This document shows positions 11,453 through 22,898 of a DNA stretch of 64,000 bases, in pieces (position 1 is the stretch's first letter; each line of letters starts with the position of its first letter). The notes below the pieces were generated by a model. That model worked only from the letters and a program-made list of their open reading frames with translations. It was not told where the DNA came from and did no database searches. The stretch covers positions 24,802,501-24,866,500 of the forward strand of contig NC_083387.1 in assembly GCF_031755915.1 (NCBI RefSeq), in the 5' to 3' direction. The translations under genes and the position numbers were made by a program. Source of the DNA: Ziziphus jujuba (lineage: Eukaryota; Streptophyta; Magnoliopsida; Rosales; Rhamnaceae).

Positions 11453-11685
11453 GCTCCTGGAAAGCCATAGCTTTTCACGGGAATATGCCGGGACACTGGA
11501 CTGGTTGGCGTATTGAACTGCTGGTTGGCTGCATGGTTGATTGAGTAGTGTCGGGCTTGAACCAAAGGGTAATCAGCAGTTTGAACCCTGGTTATGGAAT
11601 TGCAAACAGCACACTGAATGGTCTGAGCTTAAGGTGGAACCTGAAGTTGCGTTCCACAACCGTAGCATCTCTCTCTTTTAGCCAT

Positions 11686-12005
11686 GATTGCTTAATTTGC
11701 AAGCTTTTTGAGGAAAGAACCTAAGGAAAAACCTTGTAATAGGGGAATTAATTTAAGAGTTACCATTATTATTTTTTGGGACGATTTATGATGGGTTGGT
11801 TATGTGCTTTTTTTAGGTATATATTCCAGATGAGCTTTTAGTGATGAGCTTTATATATATATATATATATAATCCAGATTAAGTGGAAGAAAACCAGATT
11901 CTCTGTCTCCTTTTCTCGTGGAGTGGAAGAGAACCAGATTCTCTTTCTGATCTTTTTAGATGTTGAAGACAGTTATTTGTTTTCCATTGAAGAAAGTCAA
12001 GAAAA
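11686..12005. promoter_or_regulatory. Upstream region of MC-A shared with MC-B
   Basis: This stretch upstream of the MC-A start aligns with 21664-21965 upstream of MC-B. Shared blocks include GTGGAAGAGAACCAGATTCT and TTTGTTTTCCATTGAA. The duplication can be followed to about 12005 and 21965. In MC-A the AGAACCAGATTCT block occurs twice. It is the likely 5' UTR and proximal promoter, but I identify no specific promoter element. Confidence 0.5.
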
Positions 12006-13269
12006 AAACAACGGAAAGTTAGTTTAGCGAAAAGTCATGTAACGAAAAGTCGCTGATGGAATGTTGCTAATGCCAAGGGATGTTTCTGAAATGTTTCAAA
12101 CTATAAGGTATAATTTGAAATAGGGGTAAATGTTCTAAAAATTTTTTTATCATTGTTTTCTCTTGCATATAGTAGCAGAGGTTTAAATTGCACTGTAAGA
12201 GATGCATATCACAAGCAACAATAGCAACATCTAAGAAATCAATAATGGTGACGCAATGAGCTTTCGAGCTTGCAAGCAAATTCAATCATGCTAACATTAA
12301 TTTGCCTAAAAATCTAAAGGAGAAATATGCAAAGAAGAAACAAAAGTTACATGCACTGATCAAGCAGGGGAAGAAAAAGGCAACTTCATGGTCCTATGCA
12401 ACAACTCCTTAATTAAATGGAATTAGTTCTGTACTTCAAGATAACATAATAACATTAAGAATAATAATGCTTGACAAGCAAAGAAAAGGTTCAACTTTCA
12501 ACAACTTTAAAACTAAGAAATTCATGAGTGAAATTAACCTAAAATCCACTAAGTCCTTTTATCTTGGACGTTTGCCGCAGCTCCTTTAAATTTTCTTCTA
12601 CCTCAAGGCCCTATGTCTAAAGCACAAATTGCACTAACACATCAAAATTTGGAAGCACAGCATGAGAATATTATTAGGCCCAAATCTCGGTCTAGATAAT
12701 CAACAAATTAATATTCTCTGCCTTTACAAACATATATGCATAAATATATAAGATTATATATGCTATGAAAACATATATTTTTTGCATGTCAAAAACAATA
12801 AAAGCTTAAAAAAAAAAAAGGATTTCGGATTTCGGATTGACCATAATTTTTTTTTCAGAAAATAAATTTTAACTAGTCCTCCATATAAGAACTCAAGTCA
12901 TAGTTTACTTATCTTCAACAGGATGGGTAGGACAGCTTACAATTTTGCATTCTTTGTTTAAAATATATAACTACTCACAGTACCATATGCAACAAACTAG
13001 CAAATATAAATATGAAAAGGGAAAAGAAAATTTAAAAAAAGGGACTGAAAAAATAACTTGACCACAACCAAAAGTCAATTGCACCACATATTCACTCTCC
13101 ACGTGGCCAACACTGTTTTCAGCCTTCACGCGTTGCACTCCACACGCTTAACGGCATTCCTGAAAACAGATGAATGGTCTTTTTATGAGAGCCAATTAGT
13201 TCACAACAGATATTATTCAATTGAGGTTAGAATTGCAATTACATACCAGAAGAATTCGCATGTTATGCC
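12006..13269. other. Spacer
   Basis: AT-rich sequence with short poly-A tracts. I see no recognisable gene, RNA or transposon end. Confidence 0.6.
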
Positions 13270-14422
13270 AGGGCATCGTAGCTTTTAGGCACTTACGAAC
13301 CCTCGAAGCATTGCATTCTGAGGAATATACAATGCAACTAGCAAAGATGCATATCAGTTCATCACATGAAGTAATTGGCAAAGACTATAGGAAAACAACT
13401 CAAAAAATGTATCACAAACATACAATAGTTATAACTGCCGTATTTATGAAAATTTAAACTATAATTTCACACCAACAATCTAGATTTAAATTAATGGCAT
13501 TAATTACTTACCGCAAAGTTCAAGCTACATTGCAATTCACAATATTTGCATAACGTATTGAATGAGAATCTCTACAGATTACGACATGATATGGTTTAGA
13601 TGTAGCATGTTACTCTGTACTCGACTCAATGCAACAAAACTTGTCCACAATAGAAGTTCAACTGACAAATGAAGCATATATGAGTTAAAATATACTAAGA
13701 AAACAGAATATAGTTGTATCCCATTGAAAATAAACTAAAATAATAAAAAAAATTAATTCCAAACTTACAGCCCATCTGGTAAGATTTTGTTGCCGGTCTT
13801 TGGTCAGTTGTGTCTTGATTCTATTGATGAATTTCTATAGAATAAAATAGAAGATAAGGGTTCGAGATTCTATATCCCTTACAAAAAGATATGGAAAAAA
13901 GTCGAAAGCTTTAGGAAAATTGTGGTCATGAACCTGAAGAGTGAAAAGATCAGCAGACTGTCCAACCACTTTATCATATGTAAGGCCTTCTGCTGCAAGT
14001 CCAGCCATTGCCACCATTGCAAACCTATTTTAGGCTATTACAAGTTAATCCAGCAATGACAGAGCTTTTTAGAATTCATATGTATTTTTATCATGGTGGA
14101 TTTTGATCACTAATGCAAATTTGGATAGAAATGTATTGTTTGCCCGTGAAACTGGACAAACAAATAGTGGTTAAAGATTTATTGGAAATTGCATGGTTGT
14201 AGTTTTCTGCTGGAGCGAATTTATAATATTGAGAGAGATTATTAAGGACGATATCATTGAAGAGTAATCTTGATTAGAAAGACTGTCAAGTAACAACTTA
14301 AATTCCAAAGAGATCATAATTGCCCTGAAGTTGCTATATATCAAATCAAGAAAGTCTTCTGGTTAATATGCATTTACCTAAAAAATGAGCTGCTTCATGT
14401 CTAGCAATCCAATTCTGATCAT
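13270..14422 (-). pseudogene. FtsH-like HEAxH protein (plant ATP-dependent Zn protease-like family), remnant
   Basis: Reading right to left, exon-like blocks with good splice sites are: 14378-14422 (DDQNWIARHEAAHFL, carrying the HEAxH zinc-protease signature seen in M41/FtsH relatives), 13934-14024 (FAMVAMAGLAAEGLTYDKVV, then GQSADLFTLQ) and 13769-13834 (KFINRIKTQLTKDRQQNLTR, then WA; 22 codons in frame with the previous block). A degraded block near 13270-13330 recalls a final helix, RVRKCLKA. This fits a plant chloroplast family usually annotated as ATP-dependent Zn protease-like or stress-regulated protein. The exon expected between HEAAHFL and AMVAMAG is missing, the last block is out of frame, and no start is visible. 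I therefore call it a pseudogene fragment. The family assignment comes from recalled motifs. Confidence 0.62.
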
Positions 14423-15938
14423 CTAGAAAAAAAAAAAAAAAAAAAAATCATGAAAAGCCATCTATGGCAGCTTGAAGAAGTTTAAAAGTTGCGGATGAAA
14501 AACTCATGATGAAAGAATATCATAACTCTCAACAACAGAGATTAAAACTACTTAAGAACTGTCGGCTCATATACTGGAAAATTAATCTGATTTTAAAAGC
14601 TTTGTAATGAGATATTTTTTGCGAATAAATTATTTTTACCCACGGGAAATGCTTCCCTCAGCCAAAATACTAAAGACAAGCGATGGCTCCAATCAAGTAT
14701 GGCACAAAAAAAGCCAAATTCTGAAGGTAGTTGTATGAACACAACACAGGAGAAACCAGAATTCTTTATTCTATTTTATTTTATTTTTTGTATTTGAATA
14801 CATCATCGTAGAATCTAACAGCTCAACCAAAAAATTAATTGCAATCTACATAAAAGTTACGTTAAAAGATTGGCATGCATGAGAAAGTAATTAAGTACAT
14901 AGGATAATTCATATTGGATTGGCTCTAAATGAAACCATGGGTGTATGGTGGATACTTTAACACCAAATTCATATAAAATCATTCAACACAACTTCCAAAT
15001 TGTATATCACTTAAAAATGTATGTCACTTAAAACTTGTAGGCATTGACATTAAACAACATCCATGTATTAAATAGGTCAAACTTCAGAGGCTAAAAAATT
15101 AGCTCAAAGTCATAGTCAAACTTGGGATAGAGTAAGTTTTAATTCAAACTACTATTTGTACCTTAACCAGGCTCTCTGTATCTCGATCATCATGATAAGA
15201 TTCATGTGGTCATGGTGGCCATGATCATCCCTGCGACAAAAATTGCCAAATAATGAGGTTGAATAAGGACATCTATAATACTTAATGGGGACGGAAGAGG
15301 AAAATCAAAGCATACATCAAAACATGCCAACTGATACAATTGAGTGGATGAATAGCTGAAAATGGTTATTTTATTATATGTTGATTGACATTCAAATGTA
15401 ATACCAAGAAAGGGATGATTCTAAACTTGAGAACCAAGATTCAAATACCAAATCAAATTTTGGTTGGCTTTTTTGTTTGTTTGTTTGTTTGTTTTCCCCT
15501 TTCATCGTTAAAAGTGGCAGATACATGACTGAGCCACAAAGCTCTCTAAATTTATTTCCGTAAAATATGTTTTGTACATATCCATGTACCTATATATACA
15601 TCAAATACATTTTATTGGTAATATATGTCCACATCAGATATTGCATACGAACATCTCAGAATGATTTCAAATCGAAAGGTTCTTCATAACCATTACTTTA
15701 CTATATCAAGAACTTCTAAACATTTACAAAATCAAATTCAAATATTTCAATTTCTTCATGTAAGTCAAAATTGATGCTTGAAGCCAAAAATTATGTCCCA
15801 AATACACTATAGCTTATTTTATGATTAATTACAAGTGTAATTCTGAGAATACTTCCAGAATCCAATTTTACTTCAACAACAGGAAAACTTCATTATAAGT
15901 CTGAGAATTGAAGGAACAGAGCAAAAAATATTTACATG
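14423..15938. other. Spacer
   Basis: AT-rich. One exon-like island lies near 15170-15230 on the minus strand (after TTTTTGTCGCAG; frame DDHGHHDHMNLIMMIEIQRA). It could be another remnant of the HEAxH gene or an unrelated exon; I do not recognise it. Confidence 0.35.
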
Positions 15939-15946
15939 TTTGTAGG

Positions 15947-16458
15947 TAGGGGTGGGCTCGGTTCGGTTCGGTTCGGTTTTGTGATTTTTTTAAACCGAAT
16001 CGACCGGTTCGGTTTGGGTTGGGTACAAAACCGAACCGAACCGACCGTTACATTCAACCCAAACCGAACCGAACCAAATGAATATTTTTCGGTTTGGGTT
16101 GGGTTCACGGGTTGGGCTTTCTGATGGGCTTCGGCCCAAATTTTTTTATTTTTGGTTTAGGCCGGTTTGGACCTTATAATGAACTTCACTTTCAGTCCAA
16201 TTTTTTGTATTTTTGGTTTGGGCCAGTTTGGACCTCATGCATATTTCATGACTAAACCTTCACCTTTGGATTATTATGGGTCGGTTCGGTTTGGGTTGGG
16301 TAAATTTTCTACCCACCCGTAACCCGAACCGAAAACCACGGGTTCAATACATATGTAACCGAACCGACCCGTTTAACAGTTAAAAACCAACCCAAACCGA
16401 CCCAATTAGTTCGGTTCGGGCGGGTTGGTCGGTTTGGGTCGGGTTTTGCCCAGCCCTA
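15947..16458. mobile_element. Non-autonomous hAT element with GGTTCGG-rich interior
   Basis: The element begins TAGGGGTGGGC and ends GCCCAGCCCTA, an 11 bp terminal inverted repeat with one mismatch. It is flanked by a perfect 8 bp duplication TTTGTAGG at 15939-15946 and 16459-16466, the hallmark of hAT transposition. The 512 bp interior is made of GGTTCGG/CCGAACC words in both orientations and encodes nothing. Its end closely matches the hAT end at 60178 (TAGGGGTGGGT), so an element of that kind may have mobilised it. Confidence 0.9.
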
Positions 16459-16466
16459 TTTGTAGG

Positions 16467-17540
16467 TGATTGTCAAATTGAAAACACATAGAAGTTTATA
16501 ATATATCGACATTAGAAAACTAATTTCATATTCATTCCTCATCTATGTGCAACCAAATGACTCCATAGAAGAAATGTCGGAGTTAAAAAGGAGAAAATTG
16601 CATATATATTACCGGGTGAATATACTTGTCAGAGCCTCATTAACTATCCTACTAATTATAATTTCATCTCATTTATGCACCAGACAAATTGTCAAGCCAA
16701 AGTTGTCTATATATAGCGAAAATACAAAAGAATATAATGTTTGAAACACATTAATATTGCCACATGCGAATGAATTTCAGTACTCTACCAAATACATGAT
16801 ATTGAAACTTAATACCGAAGTTCCAAGAAGTGCGAGAGTAAAAGGTACAAGATCCTCATTTATCGAACTACAATCATTGGGGTGTGTGAATTTTCTGAAG
16901 CTAAGAAATTGCAGAGAAAAACAATGAAAATCTGGAGGAAAGCTATAGAAAACCTAAGAAAATTTGAGATAATCTTCAAGAAACTTTTCTGTGAAAAAAT
17001 TAGCTTAAAAAGTAAGCTTTTTAAGAACTTACTATTTTTTTTTTATAGTAAGCTTTATAAGCTCTACGCTGTTACCAAAACAGTCACACAGTTAAAAACA
17101 AACAGACTGCTGAGCTGGCATTCTGATGAGAAAGCAAAATAGTTGAGCTGGCATTGACTTCCACGTGGCCGACTTTAGAAACATGTCATCAACAGAGTGG
17201 GTCCGTTTGTTGCATTCCATTAAAAAATAATAATATGTGTAAAATTGAGTCAAAATAAATAAATAAATAATACGCGTAAAATAAGTATTACAACTATACA
17301 TGTATGGCATAAATTTAAGGACATAAATATTTGCATTCCATGAATAAATCTCTTACATTTTTATTATTTTAATTAATAAAATTGCCTCCATAATTTTTAT
17401 TATAATTATTTTTTTTTTCTGAACAACGTGAAAAAACATATTTTAATTAAAAGGAGTTAAATCAAGAAAAATAATTGAAGCCAACTCAGGCTAGTTAGAA
17501 CTTTAGAAGAATCCCAGTATTATTATAATCCCAGTAGCTA
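16467..17540. other. Spacer between duplicated segments
   Basis: AT-rich sequence with no supported gene. Near 16990-17070 a short palindromic tract built on AAGCTTTTTAAG and AGTAAGCTTTATAAGC may be a decayed small transposon. Confidence 0.4.
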
Positions 17541-17544
17541 GCTG

Positions 17545-17820
17545 ATGATAATGAGGAAAATGATCATAAAGCTGCTTTTTATGGCCGTAGTAGAAGCAAA
17601 CTATCATATCCCTCCTCCCAATATTCCTCCATTTCTACCTGATCATGATCTTTCTTCTCCTTTAGAAATTGACAATAAGTATAACCTTCCTAATATTTTT
17701 GCACACTGAGAATTTTATATGTGCATGGGACGTGCTATTACAACGTGCAAAACAACCTAAAAAAGGTGATCCAAAAACACTAAATTGATGATGCCGAATG
17801 CTTGTAAAATATATATAATT
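17545..17820 (+). pseudogene. Small secreted peptide, copy B (truncated)
   Basis: The ATG at 17545 opens a 54-codon frame: hydrophobic leader MIMRKMIIKLLFMAVVEA, then YHIPPPNIPPFLPDHD and EIDNKYNLPNIFAH, stopping at TGA 17707-17709. In copy A (3546-3909) that codon is Arg and the frame continues into a six-cysteine tail. Here the sequence past the stop still resembles copy A (for example one CxxxxxxxC pair and GDPKT-like DNA) but carries further stops and is lost by about 17820. The leader and proline-rich segment are intact, so a short secreted product is possible, though without the cysteine domain. It is convergent with MC-B. Confidence 0.6.
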
Positions 17821-18459
17821 TACAAACGGTGCGATGCTTTTTATTTTTTAATTTTCTCTCCTATATATATTTATTTATATATCTATATATATATATATAT
17901 CTATATATATATATCATTCTATCCGGGGGGGATTTTTAGTTGTTAATTTTGTTTGAGCATTTTAATTAATATTGTTCCCTAATTTCTTCTTTTTATAATT
18001 CATATTGTTAAAATCAGTACTAGAGCGAATCTTTCTTCTTGCTTTTGAATGAAATTAAGTTCTTTTAATTGTCATTGTAATTCTTTACAATCTTAAATAA
18101 ATTAAAAAAAAAAAGCCATGATATTGCTAAGAAAAGGAAATAGGCCTCGTTAATTGAAATGTCCCAAAAGGGAGGCATTATAGATCTTTTTTTTTTTGTT
18201 TTTTAATTATTAATAAGAAATACGAATTTTTATCAATTTTAAAATCTAGTAGACATACTAGACAAGACATATTCTACTTCTCTGCTGATATACTTCCCAA
18301 ATTCATACATGAAAACAAACTAATTACATATATACAGAATTTACTTATCGAATTTACACAAAATTAATAATAAAGTGAAACACAATTAATCATATCACTT
18401 CAAATTCAGATCTACTTGCAATTTTTACTTACGAATCAGTAAAAAAGAGGCAACGACTT
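17821..18459. other. Downstream region of MC-B
   Basis: AT-rich, with TA microsatellites at about 17860-17910. From about 17950 onward it aligns with 8120-8900 downstream of MC-A (shared blocks such as TTTCTTCTTTTTA and AATCAGTACTAGAGC). It shows the pre-insertion state without solo LTR A. Confidence 0.6.
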
Positions 18460-19109
18460 TTATAGTACAAATTGCTTCATGTAAATGTCGAATTTCTCAG
18501 ATGATGAAATTTGGGGCTCCTGCATTTAACATAATGAAACCAATGAGAGAGTTGTCACATCGTAAAAATGGATTAAGTTGTTCTTATGCTATAAGTAATT
18601 TTATCTAACCTATGTTTATTATTATTTTTTGACTCTACTTATATTTATCATAAGAACATACGAGTTTATTGTTATTTTATTAACTGTCAAATTAAGCTAG
18701 TTACATTTTGTAAAAGACAATGTAAAATAATATGCTTCATATTGAAGGACAATTGCAATTTATTAACACGTTTAATTATGGCCACAAATTGTCTGCTGCT
18801 TTTTTTTTTTTTTTGGGGGGGTCTATTGCGTATTAAATGTGCCGAGTCTTGTAGACTCTACAAACAAAAGCGTCATGATCCTTTTTTTTCATTTTGGTTT
18901 GAAAAATAGCAAAATACAAATAAGTTCTAAGCCAATATTAACGTGAATTTGCTAAGAGTTGTTATTCTTCCGAATAGATTTTAAATTTTAAACTAATTAT
19001 TTATTGAGGTGGTGCTGTATCTAAAGCATTTGCAATGTTAACATATTCATCCACTAGAATTAGATAGTATAGTCTATACATAAAACTGTGTTCCAATTCC
19101 CCACATCCA

Positions 19110-19140
<31 letters not shown>

Positions 19141-19167
19141 AAACTAATGGTATTTAAGTGAGGGTAC

Positions 19168-19198
<31 letters not shown>

Positions 19199-19851
19199 AG
19201 ATGACTCCAATTGATTAATTTAATAGGATAGTTTGGATGCTATAAGGGTTAGTAAAATAAGTAAGAATTGGATCATTGGATTTGGAGGTAATTGGATCAT
19301 TCGATGTTCCACATGTGAAATTAAAAAACAAATAGTACTGATAAGATTGTATTTTTTCCAAATCAACTTTTATAAATTTGTTAATTAGGCTTTTGGGTCA
19401 AATTGTTATTGGGAAAATTAACAATATACAATTTACAGTTTTTAGATTAACTCAAGCACTAATTAGTGAATATAAAAGGTGTCAATTTTTTAGACGTCCA
19501 CACTTTGATGTCATTTGTCGTAAAATTCTACATATGTGTATATATATATATATATATAGTGTTATTTCTCCCAAAAATCAAGACTATCTATATATAATGG
19601 AGAGAAGAATAGTGGTTAGTTAAAACAACCACGAGGTTGGAAGGAAGAGTTACCTGAGACAGATCTGTTCCAATCAATTTGTTGAGGAGAGAAGCAATAG
19701 GACCTCTTAGGCGTATACCAGTTCTAGCTTCACGAATTGCAAACCTCATGGCATTCAGCAACCTTCCATATGTTAAGCCTGGTTCATTTTGCACTGCCTG
19801 GATAAAGCTATATGTCATCGCTCCTGTCAGTGTGTTTCCGGATAAAGCCTG

Positions 19852-19886
<35 letters not shown>

Positions 19887-21663
19887 AGTGTCAAATAAAA
19901 TCTTTTAAATTTAATTAGAAAAAATTAATAAAAATAATTAAATCATTAAGTTTATTATTATTTGCAATTTTAGTCCCTTAACTATATGATTTTTGGCACT
20001 TCTATCCCTATTTTTTTTGTCAGTTTTGTTCCTTGACTATGGTATCTGTTGGACTTTTTTATTTTTATTTTTTCAGTTTCTAAATTGGAATTTAAGATAC
20101 ATTTATATAATAATTATAAATTAAAAAAAAAAACTTAATTACCATAAAAAATGGGACATCAGAAAACTACCCCAAAAAAAAAAAAAAAAAAAAAAAGGGT
20201 AGAAGGGCTAGACATCCTAAAATTAAGGGACTAAAAAAAAGTTGCAAATTTTACACTGCTCACATTGGTATCTGCAGAGGTCTGATGATCATCACAAGCA
20301 CTAATACAAACAGCCAAACCACCATCTGTTCCTTTGTAAATCGACGGACTTCGATGGTCTTCCCACACATAGTATCCTTCCTTGTTCATCCTACAAAGGA
20401 ATGGCAGATCGAGGACTGTTGCGCTGTAGCAAGCATCAATGAGCGCATGAAGAGTTGCGCCTTTTGGTAGTGGCCTTACAATGGTGGCATTGATTTCGTC
20501 GTCCACTATCATTCCCTGGCTTTCGTAATCCACGGGGCATAACGTTTCGTCGAAGCCGTCCACCTCGTCCATGTCGTAGTCTCGTTGTCTCGAGCCGTGG
20601 CCGGAGTAGTGGAAGACTAATGAATCACCTGACTGGCAGCCATGGACAAGCCAATGGAGGGCCATCCTCATGTTTTGTTTTGTTGGAATCCTGAGAGGGT
20701 CATTCTCGTATTCTGCATAATTAATTAAGTAAAATTGTAATTAGTACATCTGCTAGATCAAACACATAAAACAAGTAATTAATCCTTCCCTTAATTTGCT
20801 TTTATTTTTATTTTATATATATATATATATATTTTTTTTTTTTATGGGTTCTCAATAATGAGTGCTAGCATAAATTTATGGTGCATAATATTAAACTCTT
20901 AATGGTCATTACTATGACACAGGTCAATAAAGGATATGTAAAGCAAATTGGGTATCCTATCATATAGCTATGCTATAAGAGGCAGCTTGCACGGTATTAC
21001 AAGTAATAAAATGTGTATGCTCACTATATCATAGGCGTACAAAGTTAACTATAGCAATTTTTTTATTATTATATTAATTTTTCTATAATAGATGTGTCAC
21101 CCGTTTATGATAAATAGCTAACGTCTTATTACAATTATATGAAATGGACAAAACAATAATAATAATAACTATAACAGTTAAAATGTTTTTTACATTAGAG
21201 TCTAAGAGTCTTTACCTGTAAGGATGAGTATGGAGTCATTTGGGAAACCCATTTTCTCAACAAGAAAATATTTCATGCAACTAATATCATTAACACTTCC
21301 TTTGATCTGGCGACTAGTGCCAAGATAGCTAACTCCACAAAGCACTGCCCTCCTCTTTCCATGAGTGGAAGGAGGAGGCATCGCTGGCCGGGGCAGTGGA
21401 GGAGGGTAGTAGCCATGGCCATAACTAGGTCCTCCCGTAAAGCCATAGCTACTCACAGGAGGAATATTATGGGGCATGACTGTACTGATTAGGGTTTTGA
21501 ACCGGTTGGCTGCATGGTTGATTGAGCCTTGGGCTTGCGCCAAAGGGTAATTTGTGGTTCGAACCCTGGTTATGGAATTGCACATAGCACACTGAATGGT
21601 TTGGGCTTCAGGTGGAACCTGAAGTTGCACCCCACACCCAGAGCATCTCTCTCTCCTAGCCAT
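18460..21663 (-). CDS. Type I metacaspase MC-B (LSD1-type zinc finger, AMC1-like), intact
   Basis: This is predicted to be a cytosolic calcium-dependent Arg/Lys-specific cysteine protease, a family linked in plants to cell death control. Exons: 21216-21663, 20264-20712, 19654-19848, 18460-18519. All introns are GT-AG and the joined frame is 384 codons including the stop (383 aa, usual for the family). The N-terminus MARRERCSGCG with CAMC forms the zinc finger (residues 7-29). A Gly/Pro/Tyr-rich linker follows, then the p20 domain from KRRAVLCGVSYLG. Catalytic His188 lies in YSGHGS and Cys244 in DACYSAT; the usual motif is DACHSGT, so His and Gly next to the cysteine are replaced by Tyr and Ala. 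The p10 part includes GGLAVCISACDDHQ and GAMTYSFIQAVQNEPGLTYG, and the tail ends EPQISSSEKFDIYMKQFVL. It is the only open metacaspase in the array. The altered motif could lower activity. Confidence 0.93.
19962..20248. mobile_element. Inverted-repeat element in MC-B intron 2 (MITE-like)
   Basis: The left end TTTGCAATTTTAGTCCCTTAA and right end TTAAGGGACTAAAAAAAAG TTGCAAA are inverted copies about 290 bp apart. The interior is AT-rich with poly-A runs. The same intron in MC-A (9729-9844) is short and lacks it, so it arrived in MC-B after the duplication or was lost from MC-A. No clear target duplication is seen; the family is unknown. Confidence 0.55.
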
Positions 21664-22847
21664 GAATGCTTAATTTGCAAGATTTTTGAGGAAAGAAAGC
21701 TAGCTAGATACGGAATTTAAGAGGCTTTTTGGGGATGATTTATGAGAGTTGGTTTGGTGGACCTCAACGGTTTACTATTTTTTAGGATTTTTTTTAATGA
21801 TGGGCTTTTTAGATATATATTCTCGATTAGGAGTGGAAGAGAACCAGATTCTCTCTCCTTTTTGTGGAGTGTGAAATTTTCTAATGAAGATTTGGTTCTT
21901 CTACGTCTGGCAAAAGAAACTTAGGCCAGCTTTTTGTTTTCCATTGAACGAAGTCTAAAAAAGAATATTAAGGCATCTGCTTTTTTACTGCTGAGAGTTT
22001 GGTTGTTGACAAATTATACATATTCTTTGAATGATTGGAGCCTATATGATTTCAAAATTAAGATTTTGCATAAGATAATCAGATTAACCGAAAAAAAGGA
22101 AAACATTGAGCAAAATCCTATTCTCGATTGGACAATTTGCGTGATCCAATCGGCAATAGAATTTTTGAATCAATGTATTTGTCTATTGTTTGGTTAATGT
22201 TGATTCATTTTCATTTCTAGCTTGGTATACCACGTGAATTATAGCCCACTAATGCTTGGCTTTATTATGATGATCTCTCTACTTCTGAATATCCAATTAA
22301 ATTTTTTACCCAAAACAAAAAAAAGTATCCAATTAAATTTACTAATTAATTATAAATGTTTCAACTATTGTGATTTTGATTCCTCTATAGCACTTTGAAT
22401 TAGGACAATCTACAGGAGTTATGGTTTTAAGGGTCGATTAGCATCAAAGGGAAACTATAAAACAAAGGGTATTTTGTGGTTTGGAAGGGATAAAGACTAG
22501 GTTGAATTTGGATAGGGGTTTAGAAAACATAATTTATTAGACATATTGTCTGTGCCATTTCGTCATCAGAATGACAACCGGTAATAATAAACCTGTCAGG
22601 TTCTATATTCGATGAAGCCTGGAACTAAAAGTTCCTCCTCTTGCAATTTAACATAAGAATATATATTTATATATATATATATATATAGTAAAATATTTTA
22701 TTAGCAACATCAAACAACTTTTTTTTTTTTTTAGCTGAAACATCAAACAACTTATATTGCCTCATTTTGCTTGATTATATGCAACCCAAAATAAAGCTCT
22801 GTCCATTGGTGGCACACTTCTTTATGGTGTAGTACCGTAACATATCC

Positions 22848-22878
<31 letters not shown>

Positions 22879-22898
22879 AGGTATATGCAATTCTCAAT

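Larger units (their letters stand above)
8902..11685 (-). pseudogene. Type I metacaspase MC-A, four-exon pseudogene
   Basis: Type I metacaspases are Arg/Lys-specific cysteine proteases of the caspase fold, with an LSD1-like zinc finger prodomain. The exons match those of the intact paralogue MC-B: exon 1 11205-11685, exon 2 about 9845-10278, exon 3 9534-9728 (195 nt, as in MC-B) and exon 4 8902-8961 (60 nt, as in MC-B, ending FDIHMKQFVL). Exon 1 starts MAKRERCYGCG but codon 19 is TAA (11629-11631), where MC-B has Glu, inside the zinc finger. Exon 2 has frameshifts near the WLVCGC block and after GHG, plus a further in-frame stop. The catalytic DAC motif reads DTS, with Ser (AGC, 9982-9984) for Cys, while the histidine of GHG survives. 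A Gly-Tyr-Ala run in exon 1 is expanded. It lies in the duplicated segment beside a broken secreted-peptide gene. It cannot make an active protease. Confidence 0.9.

Noticed and set aside
11262..11468. Met-Ala repeat frame opposite MC-A exon 1
   Set aside because: It is a shadow of the Gly-Tyr microsatellite in the real exon frame.
15936..16124. 62-codon frame with RTEP repeats
   Set aside because: It is a translation of the GGTTCGG repeats of a non-coding hAT element with mapped ends.
16882..17142. 86-codon plus-strand frame, Lys-rich
   Set aside because: AT-rich DNA with composition-driven lysine and phenylalanine codons; no domain is recognisable.
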